Part shown: positions 26,318-34,573 of the stretch, piece by piece
Numbering within the stretch: position 1 is the stretch's first letter
Layout of the letters: every line of letters starts with the position of its first letter
Assembly (NCBI GenBank): GCA_014360335.1
Contig: JACIXS010000343.1
Span: 1-45,935 of the forward strand
Origin: a bacterium
Lineage (GTDB): Bacteria; DUMJ01
Direction: 5' to 3'
Length of the DNA stretch: 45,935 nt
Made by a program: the position numbers and the translations under genes
The notes under the pieces: model-generated
Seen by the model: the letters and a program-made list of their open reading frames with translations, nothing else
What the model was told of the DNA's origin: nothing
Database searches by the model: none

Positions 26318-27478
26318 ATGAGAGTATTTCTTATAGTTATGGATGGAGTTGGGATAGGAGAACTTCCAGATGCGTATAGATATGGAGATCAGGGAAGTAA
26401 TACGTTAGGCAATACTGTAAAAACTGTAGGGAGTATTAATATCCCAAATCTTTTAAGTTTAGGATTGGGGGAACTTGTAGAAGAACTGCCCAAAACCTCT
26501 AACGTTGTAGGCGCCTATGGTAAGATGATAGAGAAATCAGTTGGAAAAGATACTCTTATAGGGCATTGGGAGATGATGGGTATCATAACGACTGAGGACT
26601 TTCCTACATATCCCAATGGCTTTCCGCAAGAGGTTATATCTAGATTCGAGAAGGAGATAGGGAGAAAGGTTTTAGGCAATAAGCCTGCCTCTGGGACAGA
26701 GATTATAAAAGAGCTTGGAGAGTTACATATAAAAACAGGATACCCTATAGTTTATACATCTGCTGATAGTGTCTTTCAGATAGCTGCCCATGAGGAGGTT
26801 ATACCGGTAGAAGAGCTTTATAGAATTTGCCAAGTAGCTAGAAGGATATTAACAGGGAGACATAGGGTTGCTAGGGTTATAGCTAGACCATTTCTTGGTG
26901 AGCCGGGGAATTTCTATAGGACAGAGAGAAGAAAGGATTTTTCTCTTCCGCCACCAGAAGAGACAATCCTGAACGTCCTTTGTAATAATGGCGTTAGAAC
27001 CATAGGATTAGGAAAGATAGAGGATATCTTTAGTGGTCAAGGGTTAGTTGAGTCTAACCACACTCATAATAACGAAGAGACGATGTCTGCTATCATAGAG
27101 ATAGAAAAGGAGAGGGAGGATGATTTATTAGCCTTTGCCAATCTTTCCGATTTTGATACTGTCTATGCCCATAGAAATAATCCCAAGGGACTTGCAGAGG
27201 CTATAGAACGCTTTGATATTATGTTAGGGGATGTAATAAAAAACCTAAGAGAAGATGACCTACTCATAGTCTGTTCGGACCATGGTAACGACCCTACTAC
27301 CCCTAGCACCGACCATTCAAGGGAGTATACTCCACTTCTGGTTAAGGGTTTAAATAATCCTCCGAAATCTTTGGGTGTAAGGGAGACTTTTGCCGATATA
27401 GGTGTATCCTTACTAGAATTTTTTGATATAAAGAATCAAAAATTTCCGGGGAGGAGCTTCTTGAATGAGTTAAGATGA
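26318..27478 (+). CDS. deoB: Phosphopentomutase
   Basis: DeoB interconverts ribose-1-phosphate and ribose-5-phosphate (and deoxy forms) in nucleoside salvage. The alkaline-phosphatase-fold metal site is clear: VMDGVGIGELPDA at the N-terminus, DTLIGHWEMMG, SADSVFQIAAHE, and CSDHGNDPTTPSTDHSREY near the C-terminus. The 386-residue length is typical. Its ATG lies 1 base after the phosphoribosyltransferase stop, and its TGA overlaps the DUF72 gene start (ATGA). Confidence 0.97.
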   Translation: MRVFLIVMDGVGIGELPDAYRYGDQGSNTLGNTVKTVGSINIPNLLSLGLGELVEELPKTSNVVGAYGKMIEKSVGKDTLIGHWEMMGIITTEDFPTYPNGFPQEVISRFEKEIGRKVLGNKPASGTEIIKELGELHIKTGYPIVYTSADSVFQIAAHEEVIPVEELYRICQVARRILTGRHRVARVIARPFLGEPGNFYRTERRKDFSLPPPEETILNVLCNNGVRTIGLGKIEDIFSGQGLVESNHTHNNEETMSAIIEIEKEREDDLLAFANLSDFDTVYAHRNNPKGLAEAIERFDIMLGDVIKNLREDDLLIVCSDHGNDPTTPSTDHSREYTPLLVKGLNNPPKSLGVRETFADIGVSLLEFFDIKNQKFPGRSFLNELR

Positions 27479-28182
27479 TATTTGTTGGATGTTGTGGATG
27501 GGGTTATTTAAGGATACCTCGAGATTTAAAAAGGTCCTTTAAGTCGGTCCTATCTTATTATGCTTCTCTATTTGACCTAGTGGAGGTAAACTCTACTTTT
27601 TATACTGTTCCTAGATTATCTACTGCAAAAAGATGGAAGGAAGAGGTTCATTCTAACTTCCTTTTTACAGTTAAAGCCTCTAGAATTATTACACATATAG
27701 ATAGATTCTCTACCGAGAGAAGCCTTGAGCTTGTTTCTTTCTATATCGAATTTTCTAAATTATTGGGAGCTCCTATATTACTCTTTCAATTACCATCAAC
27801 ATTTCCCAAGAAGAATATGGACGACTTAGTTCGAATATTAGGAGGCTTTGGTAATACCGATATAAAATTTGCTTTAGAGGCGAGGAATCTAGATATCTAT
27901 GAAAGAGAGGAACTTGCAAAGCTTACTAATACCATTCCGGTTATAGACCCTTTTACAGTTCTCGATACTAACTTTAGACCTAGTCCTATATTCGATACGT
28001 TCTATTTTAGATTGCATGGGGTTCCTCCTGGAAAGGTAATGTATAGGTATGATTATACTGATAGTGATTTGGGACAGCTTTTATTTTACTTAGAACCGAT
28101 AAAGGGTTATAATGTTTACGTACTTTTCAATAATACCGAGATGTATAAAAATGCATTGAGGTTTAAGGAGATGGTCTCTTGA
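27475..28182 (+). CDS. DUF72 family protein (COG1801)
   Basis: The 235-residue TIM-barrel-like protein starts with VGCCGWGY and has FDLVEVNSTFYTVP, FTVKASRIITH and the C-terminal YVLFNNTEMYKNALRF. In DUF72 proteins this last motif is usually YxxFNNtxxG-A-xNA. Function is unknown; some distant relatives are linked to DNA or nucleotide metabolism. It overlaps deoB by 4 bases and the radical-SAM gene by a few bases, so the three genes are translated from one message. Confidence 0.9.
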   Translation: MIFVGCCGWGYLRIPRDLKRSFKSVLSYYASLFDLVEVNSTFYTVPRLSTAKRWKEEVHSNFLFTVKASRIITHIDRFSTERSLELVSFYIEFSKLLGAPILLFQLPSTFPKKNMDDLVRILGGFGNTDIKFALEARNLDIYEREELAKLTNTIPVIDPFTVLDTNFRPSPIFDTFYFRLHGVPPGKVMYRYDYTDSDLGQLLFYLEPIKGYNVYVLFNNTEMYKNALRFKEMVS

Positions 28183-29192
28183 TGAAAGAGGCGATGTTTT
28201 ACGAGAAGCTACAGGATAGTATGGTTCGCTGTACTCTATGTCCTAGATACTGTGTTATAAGACCTGGTAAGCGAGGATACTGTGGAGCTAGGATAAATAA
28301 GGATGGAATACTTTATACTTTGACCTACGGATTGGTAAGTTCCATAGCGAATGACCCGATAGAGAAGAAGCCCTTATTTCACTTTTACCCTGGCTCACTG
28401 GTCCTTTCTTTAGGCACCTTTGGATGTAATATGCGCTGTCCTGGATGTCAAAATTGGGAGATTGCTCATGTGGACCCTTCTGGTTTCCCGAATCTTTCAC
28501 CTAAAGAGTGTGTAGAGCTTGCCATTAGAGAACGTTCTAAGGGTATAGCCTGGACATATAACGAACCTACAGTATGGTTCGAATTCACATATGAGACTGC
28601 TACTATTGCTAGGGAGAAGGGCTTATATACAGTTTATGTGACGAATGGGTATATAAATCAGGAGCCGTTGGATACTATAGCAAGGTATCTTTCTGCCTAT
28701 CGTGTAGATGTAAAGGCATTTAAGCCTGAAGCCTATAGTAGGATAGCAAATGTTAGAGATTTTCAACCCATACTTAATTCTGCTATAAGGGCTAAGAAAA
28801 ACTGGGGGATACATGTAGAGATAGTAACAAATGTTACCCCTACTATAAACGATGATGAAGAACAGCTAAGAGGTATTGCAGTTTGGATTAGAGATAATCT
28901 AGGCCCAGAAACGCCATGGCACGTAACTAGATTTGTCCCTCATTATGAACTTAGAAATCTCTATGTAACACCTTTGGCTACTCTTGAGAGAGCCTATGAT
29001 ATAGCTAGAAATGTTGGACTTAGATATGTTTATATAGGTAATGTGCCAGGCCATCAATACGAGAATACATATTGCTACAATTGTAATAGCCTACTTATAG
29101 AGAGATTTGGCTTTTCTATTGAGAAATATCTAATGGAAGATGGTAGATGCCCTAAGTGTGGGGCAGAACAATATATAGTTGGGGGTAATTAA
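28182..29192 (+). CDS. amrS: AmmeMemoRadiSam system radical SAM enzyme
   Basis: The 336-residue protein has the radical-SAM cluster CNMRCPGC (CxxxCxxC, Cys at about 82, 86 and 89). An N-terminal CTLCPRYC...GYCGAR motif and a C-terminal zinc-ribbon-like pair (CYNC and CPKC) are typical of AmrS. Partners with MEMO and AMMECR1 domains are not in the window. The ATG at 28182 overlaps the DUF72 stop as TGATG; the TTG at 28179 is equally spaced from AAGGAG and cannot be excluded. It ends this operon, just before the CsoR-type operator region. Confidence 0.93.
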   Translation: MKEAMFYEKLQDSMVRCTLCPRYCVIRPGKRGYCGARINKDGILYTLTYGLVSSIANDPIEKKPLFHFYPGSLVLSLGTFGCNMRCPGCQNWEIAHVDPSGFPNLSPKECVELAIRERSKGIAWTYNEPTVWFEFTYETATIAREKGLYTVYVTNGYINQEPLDTIARYLSAYRVDVKAFKPEAYSRIANVRDFQPILNSAIRAKKNWGIHVEIVTNVTPTINDDEEQLRGIAVWIRDNLGPETPWHVTRFVPHYELRNLYVTPLATLERAYDIARNVGLRYVYIGNVPGHQYENTYCYNCNSLLIERFGFSIEKYLMEDGRCPKCGAEQYIVGGN

Positions 29193-29217
29193 GGCACTTT
29201 CTTTTTTAGTCTTTATG

Positions 29218-29226
29218 TGCTATAAT
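29218..29226 (+). promoter_or_regulatory. Extended -10 promoter of the CsoR/CstR-thioredoxin operon
   Basis: TGCTATAAT, with core 29221-29226, abuts the operator palindrome at 29227-29243. A bound repressor there would cover the transcription start. Confidence 0.75.
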
Positions 29227-29243
29227 ATACCCCTAGGGGGTAT
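29227..29243 (+). promoter_or_regulatory. CsoR/CstR-family operator palindrome
   Basis: ATACCCCTAGGGGGTAT is two 7-base arms, ATACCCC and GGGGTAT, around TAG. It matches the GC-tract operators of CsoR-family repressors (for example the Bacillus copZA operator). It lies between the -10 box and the regulator's ATG at 29246, which implies autoregulation of the whole operon. Confidence 0.88.
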
Positions 29244-29245
29244 TT

Positions 29246-29482
29246 ATGGAGAGAGAAGTATATAACAGATTATCAAGAATTGAAGGACAACTAAGAGGTA
29301 TATATGAGATGATAAGATATGATAGACCTTGTAAGGATATATTAATCCAACTTTTTGCTGTTAGGTCTGCCCTTGATAGTTTGACATCTCTTATAGTCAA
29401 GAATTATCTGGATAAGTGTAAGAGTGAAGAGCTCAGCATAGATGAGTTGAATGAGATCCTGGAGTTATTAATAAAGTACTGA
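29246..29482 (+). CDS. CsoR-family repressor, CstR-like (persulfide sensor candidate)
   Basis: The 78-residue all-helical protein has the family pattern RLSRIEGQLRGIYEMI, then C29 in RPCKDIL, AVRSALDSL, and C58 in NYLDKC. The two Cys are 29 residues apart, as in CsoR (36/65) and CstR (31/60). The copper-ligand His of CsoR (position equivalent to 54) is Tyr here, so the Cu(I) site is incomplete. The two-Cys arrangement without His resembles CstR, which senses persulfides. It sits behind a matching operator and upstream of thioredoxin genes, not copper or sulfur-oxidation genes. The ATG immediately follows the operator, with no ribosome binding site. Confidence 0.88.
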   Translation: MEREVYNRLSRIEGQLRGIYEMIRYDRPCKDILIQLFAVRSALDSLTSLIVKNYLDKCKSEELSIDELNEILELLIKY

Positions 29483-29500
29483 TTAGGATGGTGAGTAACT

Positions 29501-29941
29501 ATGAAAATAGAGAATAGAAGAATACATATAGCTATCTTTTTGTTCCTTCTAATCTCTTTTGGAGTTAGTCTAGTAGGTATATCTTTTGGTAGTACAACTA
29601 AGAGTAAGTTACCAAAGGATATAATAGATACTCTTTTAAAGAGCAAAAAGCCATTTGTTATAGATTTTTATGCAGATTGGTGTCCTCCCTGTCAGGCTAT
29701 GATACCTATAATGGAGGAGTTAGAGAAAAAGTATAAGGGTAGGGTAGAGATAGTTAGGGTAAACGTAGACCTATCTCAGAATAGGTCTCTTGTAATGAAT
29801 TATAGAGTGGTTAGTATACCAACATTTGTCTTTATTAATAGGAAAGGAGAAGTTTCTAATATCATAATAGGTTATAGAGAAATGGAGGTTATGGAAAATG
29901 AGTTTAGGAAACTCTTACAACAGGGTAAAAGCAGTAAATAG
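29501..29941 (+). CDS. Exported or membrane-anchored thioredoxin-fold protein
   Basis: The 146-residue protein has an N-terminal hydrophobic helix (about residues 8-29) after a short basic stretch, which is a signal anchor or signal peptide. A thioredoxin domain follows, with the active site WCPPC (Cys61, Cys64), the cis-Pro segment VSIPTFVF and a typical C-terminal helix. CPPC is unlike cytoplasmic TrxA (CGPC) and points to a different redox potential. It should act outside the membrane. It overlaps the next thioredoxin gene by 44 bases and follows the CstR-like repressor. Confidence 0.9.
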   Translation: MKIENRRIHIAIFLFLLISFGVSLVGISFGSTTKSKLPKDIIDTLLKSKKPFVIDFYADWCPPCQAMIPIMEELEKKYKGRVEIVRVNVDLSQNRSLVMNYRVVSIPTFVFINRKGEVSNIIIGYREMEVMENEFRKLLQQGKSSK

Positions 29942-30242
29942 CTCTAATTTTGATTCGGAGGTTTTAAATGCAGATATTCCTGTGCTAGTAGATTTCTGGG
30001 CGGAGTGGTGTATGCCATGTAAAATGTTAAGTCCTATAGTTGAAGAGATAAGCCGAGAATTGTCTGATAAGATCAAAGTGGTTAAAGTAAATGTCGATGA
30101 GAATCCAGACTTGGCTACAAGTTACGGTATACAGGCAATACCTACTCTTTTAGTCTTCAAAGATGGAAATGTTGTAGGGGAGATAGTTGGTTATATTTCT
30201 AAAAAGACACTTAAGGATAAGTTGGAGGAGGTTATAGGATGA
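29898..30242 (+). CDS. trxA: Thioredoxin with WCMPC active site
   Basis: The 114-residue cytoplasmic thioredoxin reads VDFWAEWCMPCKMLSP, with active-site Cys38 and Cys41, and keeps the cis-Pro in AIPTLLVF. The usual Gly-Pro between the cysteines is Met-Pro here. The ATG at 29898 follows GGAGG at 9 bases and lies inside the preceding gene; no later in-frame start precedes the domain. It overlaps trxB by 4 bases (ATGA), so thioredoxin and its reductase are co-translated. It would reduce cytoplasmic disulfides with electrons from TrxB. Confidence 0.94.
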   Translation: MSLGNSYNRVKAVNSSNFDSEVLNADIPVLVDFWAEWCMPCKMLSPIVEEISRELSDKIKVVKVNVDENPDLATSYGIQAIPTLLVFKDGNVVGEIVGYISKKTLKDKLEEVIG

Positions 30243-31171
30243 ATAAGGCAGATCTTATCATTGTGGGAGGAGGACCTGCCGGATTAACCTCTGCTATATA
30301 TTCTGCCAGGGCTCTTATAGATACTATCGTTATAGAGAAGATGCTTCCTGGGGGACAGCCTATACTTACAACTTTTATAGAGAATTATCCAGGATTCCCT
30401 GAGGGTATAAGTGGACCAGAGTTCGCCGAAAGGTTAGAATCACAGGCTAGAAGATTTGGAGCTAGGATTATAACTAGTCAACCAGTAAAGGAGGTCTTAC
30501 GGGTTGATAGTGGTTTTGAGATAAAGACTGAGGAAGAATCCTTCTTCTGTAATGCGGTTATAATAGCCACAGGAACATCCCCTAGAAAGTTGAATGTTCC
30601 TGGTGAGGATACCTTTACAGGTAGAGGTGTCTCTTACTGTGCAGTATGTGATGGGGCTTTCTATAAGGATAAAGTAGTAGCGGTAGTTGGTGGAGGAGAC
30701 TCAGCTATAGTTGAGGCTATATATCTGACACGTTTTGCTAGTAAAGTATACGTAATACATAGAAGAGACCAATTAAGAGCGGAGAAGATATTACAGGAGA
30801 GGGCTTTTGCTAATTCTAAGATATCTTTTATCTGGAATACGGTTGTTCAGAGTATAGAGGGAGAAAAGAAAGTAGAGCTGTTGAAGCTTAAGAATGTAAA
30901 GACCGAAGAAGTTTCTGAGCTTTCTGTAGATGGTATATTTGTTTATATAGGTAGTACTCCAAATTCATCTATAGTAAAAGACTTAGTAGAAATGGATGAG
31001 AATGGTTTTATTATCACTGATAACTTTATGAGAACTAATATTCCTGGACTTTTTGCTGCAGGGGATGTAAGGAGCAATACTTTTAGACAATTAGCTACTG
31101 CAGTAGGGGATGGTGCTATAGCGGCAAATAGTGCTGAAAAATATTTGGGAGAGTTATCTTGGAAGCGTTAA
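30239..31171 (+). CDS. trxB: Thioredoxin reductase
   Basis: The 310-residue flavoprotein has FAD motif GGGPAGLTSAIYSAR, the redox centre CAVC (Cys134/Cys137) in SYCAVCDGAFY, an NADPH-binding GGGDSAIVEA segment and the C-terminal FAD motif GLFAAGDVRS. It reduces thioredoxin with NAD(P)H. The NADPH loop is followed by HRRDQLRAEKIL, whose basic residues fit NADPH. It overlaps trxA upstream and uppP downstream. Confidence 0.97.
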   Translation: MNKADLIIVGGGPAGLTSAIYSARALIDTIVIEKMLPGGQPILTTFIENYPGFPEGISGPEFAERLESQARRFGARIITSQPVKEVLRVDSGFEIKTEEESFFCNAVIIATGTSPRKLNVPGEDTFTGRGVSYCAVCDGAFYKDKVVAVVGGGDSAIVEAIYLTRFASKVYVIHRRDQLRAEKILQERAFANSKISFIWNTVVQSIEGEKKVELLKLKNVKTEEVSELSVDGIFVYIGSTPNSSIVKDLVEMDENGFIITDNFMRTNIPGLFAAGDVRSNTFRQLATAVGDGAIAANSAEKYLGELSWKR

Positions 31172-31932
31172 AACTTATTATTCTTGGTATAATCCAAGGC
31201 TTAACTGAATTTATCCCTGTTAGTAGCTCTGCCCATCTTATCATTATAAGAGAGTTATTACATTGGGAAGATATAGGTTTAAGTTTTGATATGGCTATAC
31301 ACCTTGGCACTTTGCTAGCTCTTATCATCTATATGTGGAGGGATTGGTATGAGATTTTAACTAGGAAGAGATATATCTTATTTTCGGTTATTATAGCTAC
31401 GATTCCAGGGGCTATCTTGGGCTTTCTCTTAGAAAATGTGGCAGAGTCTTATTTTAGGTCCTTGTTCCTTATCGGTATAGCTATGAGCATATTTGGAGTT
31501 ATCCTTTTTTCTGTAGATAGACTAAGTAGTCATAGTAGAAGTTTAGAACATATGAAAGTAAAGGATGCCATAATAATAGGTGTTAGTCAGGTCTTGGCGA
31601 TAATACCTGGTGTATCTAGGTCTGGAGCTACCATTACAGGGGCTTTTCTCTGTGGTTTTAAGAGGAGCGATTCTGCAAGGTTCTCCTTTTTATTATCTGT
31701 TCCTACCATAGGCGGGGCAGGTTTTGTTTCACTGTTAAAGATTCTTAATGATTCTTCATCTTCTTTCTCTATCTCTGGTTTATTTTTAGGTATCCTTACA
31801 AGTTTTATTTTTGGTTATATTGCGGTTCATTTTATGCTTAATTATCTAAGACGACACAATACAAACATATTCGTTTATTATAGATTGATAGTGGGTATAT
31901 TTCTCGTTGTATTTAGTTTAATAAAAGGATAG
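31159..31932 (+). CDS. uppP: Undecaprenyl-diphosphatase UppP (BacA)
   Basis: This 257-residue membrane enzyme recycles undecaprenyl pyrophosphate to the monophosphate carrier used for wall and envelope sugars. Family motifs are clear: IIQGLTEFIPVSSSAHL at the N-terminus and PGVSRSGATITGAF in the middle, both part of the active site. The TTG start at 31159 overlaps trxB by 13 bases and follows GGGAGAG. The gene connects the thioredoxin block to the polyprenyl-phosphate sugar genes downstream; whether that link is functional is unknown. Confidence 0.96.
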   Translation: MEALKLIILGIIQGLTEFIPVSSSAHLIIIRELLHWEDIGLSFDMAIHLGTLLALIIYMWRDWYEILTRKRYILFSVIIATIPGAILGFLLENVAESYFRSLFLIGIAMSIFGVILFSVDRLSSHSRSLEHMKVKDAIIIGVSQVLAIIPGVSRSGATITGAFLCGFKRSDSARFSFLLSVPTIGGAGFVSLLKILNDSSSSFSISGLFLGILTSFIFGYIAVHFMLNYLRRHNTNIFVYYRLIVGIFLVVFSLIKG

Positions 31933-31944
31933 GAGGTAAAGACT

Positions 31945-32592
31945 ATGAGAGTGGTAGACCTTTCATTGCCGATTTATAGTGAAATGCCTGTTTATCCAGG
32001 TGACCCTAAAGTGTTTTTTATGAAATATAGAAGTATAGATGTTAATGGATATAATCTTACCCAGATCTTATTTGGGACACATACGGGGACCCATCTTGAT
32101 GTCCCTCTACACTTTGTCCCAGATGGGGATAGCATAGATAAAGTTTCCGTTGAGAGGTTTATGGGCGAGGCTTATGTGATAGACCTGAGCTACAAGAAGG
32201 CAGAAGAAGATATCAAACCTGAGGACCTAGCCCCCTATGAAGATAAGATATATCCCGGAGCCAAGTTACTTCTAAGAACAGATTGGTATAAGGTCTTACC
32301 TGACAATAGGTATTTTAAGGAACAGCCTCGTATAAGTTATGAGTTAGCTCTGTGGCTAGTTGAGAAAAAGATTTCTCTTTTAGGACTTGAGACTCCTACT
32401 ATTAATCCGGTAGATAATAAGAAGCTACATCAGACTTTGCTTTCTGGAGGAATCATATTGGTAGAAGCCCTTGCCCATTTGGACGAGTTAAAGAGTAACA
32501 AAGTCTTCTTCATAGCCCTGCCACTTAAGATAGTAAATGGGGATGGCTCCCCAGTAAGGGCAGTGGCTATAGAAGATTTTTATGAGAGATGA
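31945..32592 (+). CDS. Cyclase-family metal hydrolase (kynurenine formamidase-like)
   Basis: The 215-residue protein has the metal motif HTGTHLDVPLHF (residues 46-57) and a C-terminal DGSPVRAVA segment, both hallmarks of the cyclase/kynurenine formamidase family (PF04199). Members hydrolyse formamides, amides or lactones. No tryptophan-degradation genes are present, so the substrate is open. An AGGAGG site lies 12 bases after uppP. It overlaps the prenyltransferase gene by 11 bases. Confidence 0.9.
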   Translation: MRVVDLSLPIYSEMPVYPGDPKVFFMKYRSIDVNGYNLTQILFGTHTGTHLDVPLHFVPDGDSIDKVSVERFMGEAYVIDLSYKKAEEDIKPEDLAPYEDKIYPGAKLLLRTDWYKVLPDNRYFKEQPRISYELALWLVEKKISLLGLETPTINPVDNKKLHQTLLSGGIILVEALAHLDELKSNKVFFIALPLKIVNGDGSPVRAVAIEDFYER

Positions 32593-33469
32593 TTCTGTAG
32601 TAGTTAATATTATAAAAAGCTTAAGACCAAGGCAATGGATCAAGAATCTTTTAGTATTTGCAGGGTTAGTATTCTCTAAAAATCTTTTTAATTTAGATGC
32701 ATTTTTTATTACTGTATATGCTTTCTTCATCTTTTGTGTTATTTCTGGGTCTATATACATATTAAACGATATAATAGACCTTCCCTTTGATCGTGTTAAT
32801 CCTCTGAAAGCAAAGAGACCCATTGCTAGGGGTAAACTTAAGGTATCTTATGCTAAATTGACTATCTCTATATTAATCCCTACTTTTCTTCTTTTCGCCT
32901 ATCTACTGAATCATCAATTCTTCTTAGTAGTCTTATCATATGTGATTCTTCAGGGGTTTTATTCCCTCTATCTAAAGAATATACCCATACTAGATATCTT
33001 TGCCATTGCCTTAGGCTCTGTCTTAAGAGTGGTAGGAGGAACTGTTGTTATAAATGTGTCAATCTCTTCTTGGCTATTGGTCTGCACGATTCTATTGGCA
33101 TTATTGCTTGCCCTTAGTAAGAGAAGATATGAATTAATTGCCTTTGAGAAAGATGCTAGGAATAAGAGAAGGGTTCTTGCTGAGTACAATACCTATCTAT
33201 TGGACCAGATGATATCAGTAGTTACCTCTTCTGTCCTGATTACATATAGTTTGTATACCATGTCACAAGAGACTGTGGAAAGATTTGGGTCTAGAGATCT
33301 GATATTTACTGTGCCATTTGTCCTATACGGAATATTTAGGTTCCTGTATCTTATATACAGGAAAGATCTTGGGGATAGTCCCGAAGGGTTACTTTTACTA
33401 GACAAACCTCTATTGATAAATGTTTCCCTTTGGGTCATAACTGTATTAGTAGTGATATACTTATTGTGA
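32582..33469 (+). CDS. UbiA-family decaprenyl-phosphate phosphoribosyltransferase-like enzyme
   Basis: This 295-residue polytopic membrane protein has the DPPR-synthase pattern: SLRPRQWIKNLLVFAGL, then NDIIDLPFDR (NDxxDxxxD, residues 62-70) and NPLKAKRPIARG, and a second Asp-rich region. In mycobacteria the homologue (Rv3806c) makes decaprenyl-phosphoryl-5-phosphoribose, precursor of the arabinan donor. Ordinary quinone-type UbiA enzymes lack this RPRQWIKN start. It lies next to a DUF362 protein, a GT-C-like protein and an SMR-like transporter, a set suited to making and using a lipid-linked pentose. Confidence 0.87.
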   Translation: MRDDSVVVNIIKSLRPRQWIKNLLVFAGLVFSKNLFNLDAFFITVYAFFIFCVISGSIYILNDIIDLPFDRVNPLKAKRPIARGKLKVSYAKLTISILIPTFLLFAYLLNHQFFLVVLSYVILQGFYSLYLKNIPILDIFAIALGSVLRVVGGTVVINVSISSWLLVCTILLALLLALSKRRYELIAFEKDARNKRRVLAEYNTYLLDQMISVVTSSVLITYSLYTMSQETVERFGSRDLIFTVPFVLYGIFRFLYLIYRKDLGDSPEGLLLLDKPLLINVSLWVITVLVVIYLL

Positions 33470-33482
33470 GAGGTCTGATATT

Positions 33483-34559
33483 ATGGATAGATCAAAGGTG
33501 GTTGTCTTAAAGACTAATCCAGATAGTGTCTTGGAAGACTATTCAAGGCTTATGAGATTACTTGAATATAACTCCATTCTTTCTAAAGATATAGATATTA
33601 TACTAAAGCTTAACCTTTCATGGACGAGATATTTTCCAGGCTGTTCCTCTTCTCCCTGGCAGTTGGAAGGTGTTTTAAAGACTCTCTTGGAGGATGGCTA
33701 TTCTAGGGGTAAGATATTTCCAGTTGAGAACAAGACTGTTGTAACAGACCCTATAAAGGGTGCTATAAATAATAAGTGGCTGCCAATTCTAAAAAGGTAT
33801 GGACTCAAGTTCATTCCACTAACTACTGTTAATTGGATAAGATACAAGTTTAAGAGTAGACTACTAAAGCTGAATGAAATCTTTCCAGAAGGCTTTGAAA
33901 TCCCAGAGATGTTTATAGGTAAGAATATCATACATCTTCCTACTGTAAAGACTCACGGACACTCTATTACTACAGGTTCTATAAAGAATGCCTTTGGAGG
34001 TTTATTAAAGGAGGTAAGGCATCACTGCCATAAATACATACACGAGGTACTTGTCGATCTAATGATTATACAGAAGGAGATACACCCTAACATACTTACA
34101 GTGATGGATGGGACTATATGTGGTGATGGGGCAGGACCTAGGACTATGATACCTAGAATAAAGAACTATATACTTGCAAGCTTTGACCCTGTTTCTATAG
34201 ATGCTGTAAGTGCTAAGATGATGGGATTTGACCCCTTAGAGATTCCTTATATAAGGATGTGTCACGAGATGGGTCTAGGAATTGGTGATATTAGGGAGAT
34301 AGAGATAGTGGGAGAGGATATCTCTACTGTGAACTTTGGTTTTAAAACGAGGCGGAGCGTTATTATACTGGGAGACCAGTTAGTGAGGAAGGGACCTTTG
34401 AATTTTCTTGAAAGACCACTATTACACTCCCCATTAATGATTCTTCCCACAATGGCATCGAATATCTATCATGACTATATATGGTATCCTACTGTTGGAA
34501 GGTTAAGGATAAGAAACTTTATGAAGACTGAATGGGGTAGTCTATTCAGAAGATATTAA
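33483..34559 (+). CDS. DUF362 domain protein
   Basis: The 358-residue protein shows the DUF362 pattern: KLNLSW, a substrate-like IIHLPTVKTHGHSITTGSIKNAFGG, then VMDGTICGDGAGPR and SFDPVSIDAVSAKMMGFDPLEIPYI. I see no ferredoxin-like cysteine motif, unlike DUF362 proteins fused to 4Fe-4S domains. There is no signal peptide. Family function is unknown. Its place between a prenyl-phosphate ribosyltransferase and a GT-C protein suggests a role in the same glycan or lipid-carrier pathway. An AGAGG site precedes the ATG. Confidence 0.88.
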   Translation: MDRSKVVVLKTNPDSVLEDYSRLMRLLEYNSILSKDIDIILKLNLSWTRYFPGCSSSPWQLEGVLKTLLEDGYSRGKIFPVENKTVVTDPIKGAINNKWLPILKRYGLKFIPLTTVNWIRYKFKSRLLKLNEIFPEGFEIPEMFIGKNIIHLPTVKTHGHSITTGSIKNAFGGLLKEVRHHCHKYIHEVLVDLMIIQKEIHPNILTVMDGTICGDGAGPRTMIPRIKNYILASFDPVSIDAVSAKMMGFDPLEIPYIRMCHEMGLGIGDIREIEIVGEDISTVNFGFKTRRSVIILGDQLVRKGPLNFLERPLLHSPLMILPTMASNIYHDYIWYPTVGRLRIRNFMKTEWGSLFRRY

Positions 34560-34573
34560 TGAGGGAGGTCTAA

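Noticed and set aside
29193-29217. Terminator after the radical-SAM gene
   Set aside because: The stretch is T-rich but I find no stable stem before it.
29246-29482. Calling the regulator a copper-sensing CsoR
   Set aside because: The His ligand between the two Cys is Tyr (residue 54), and no copper gene is nearby, although the operator type alone would fit.
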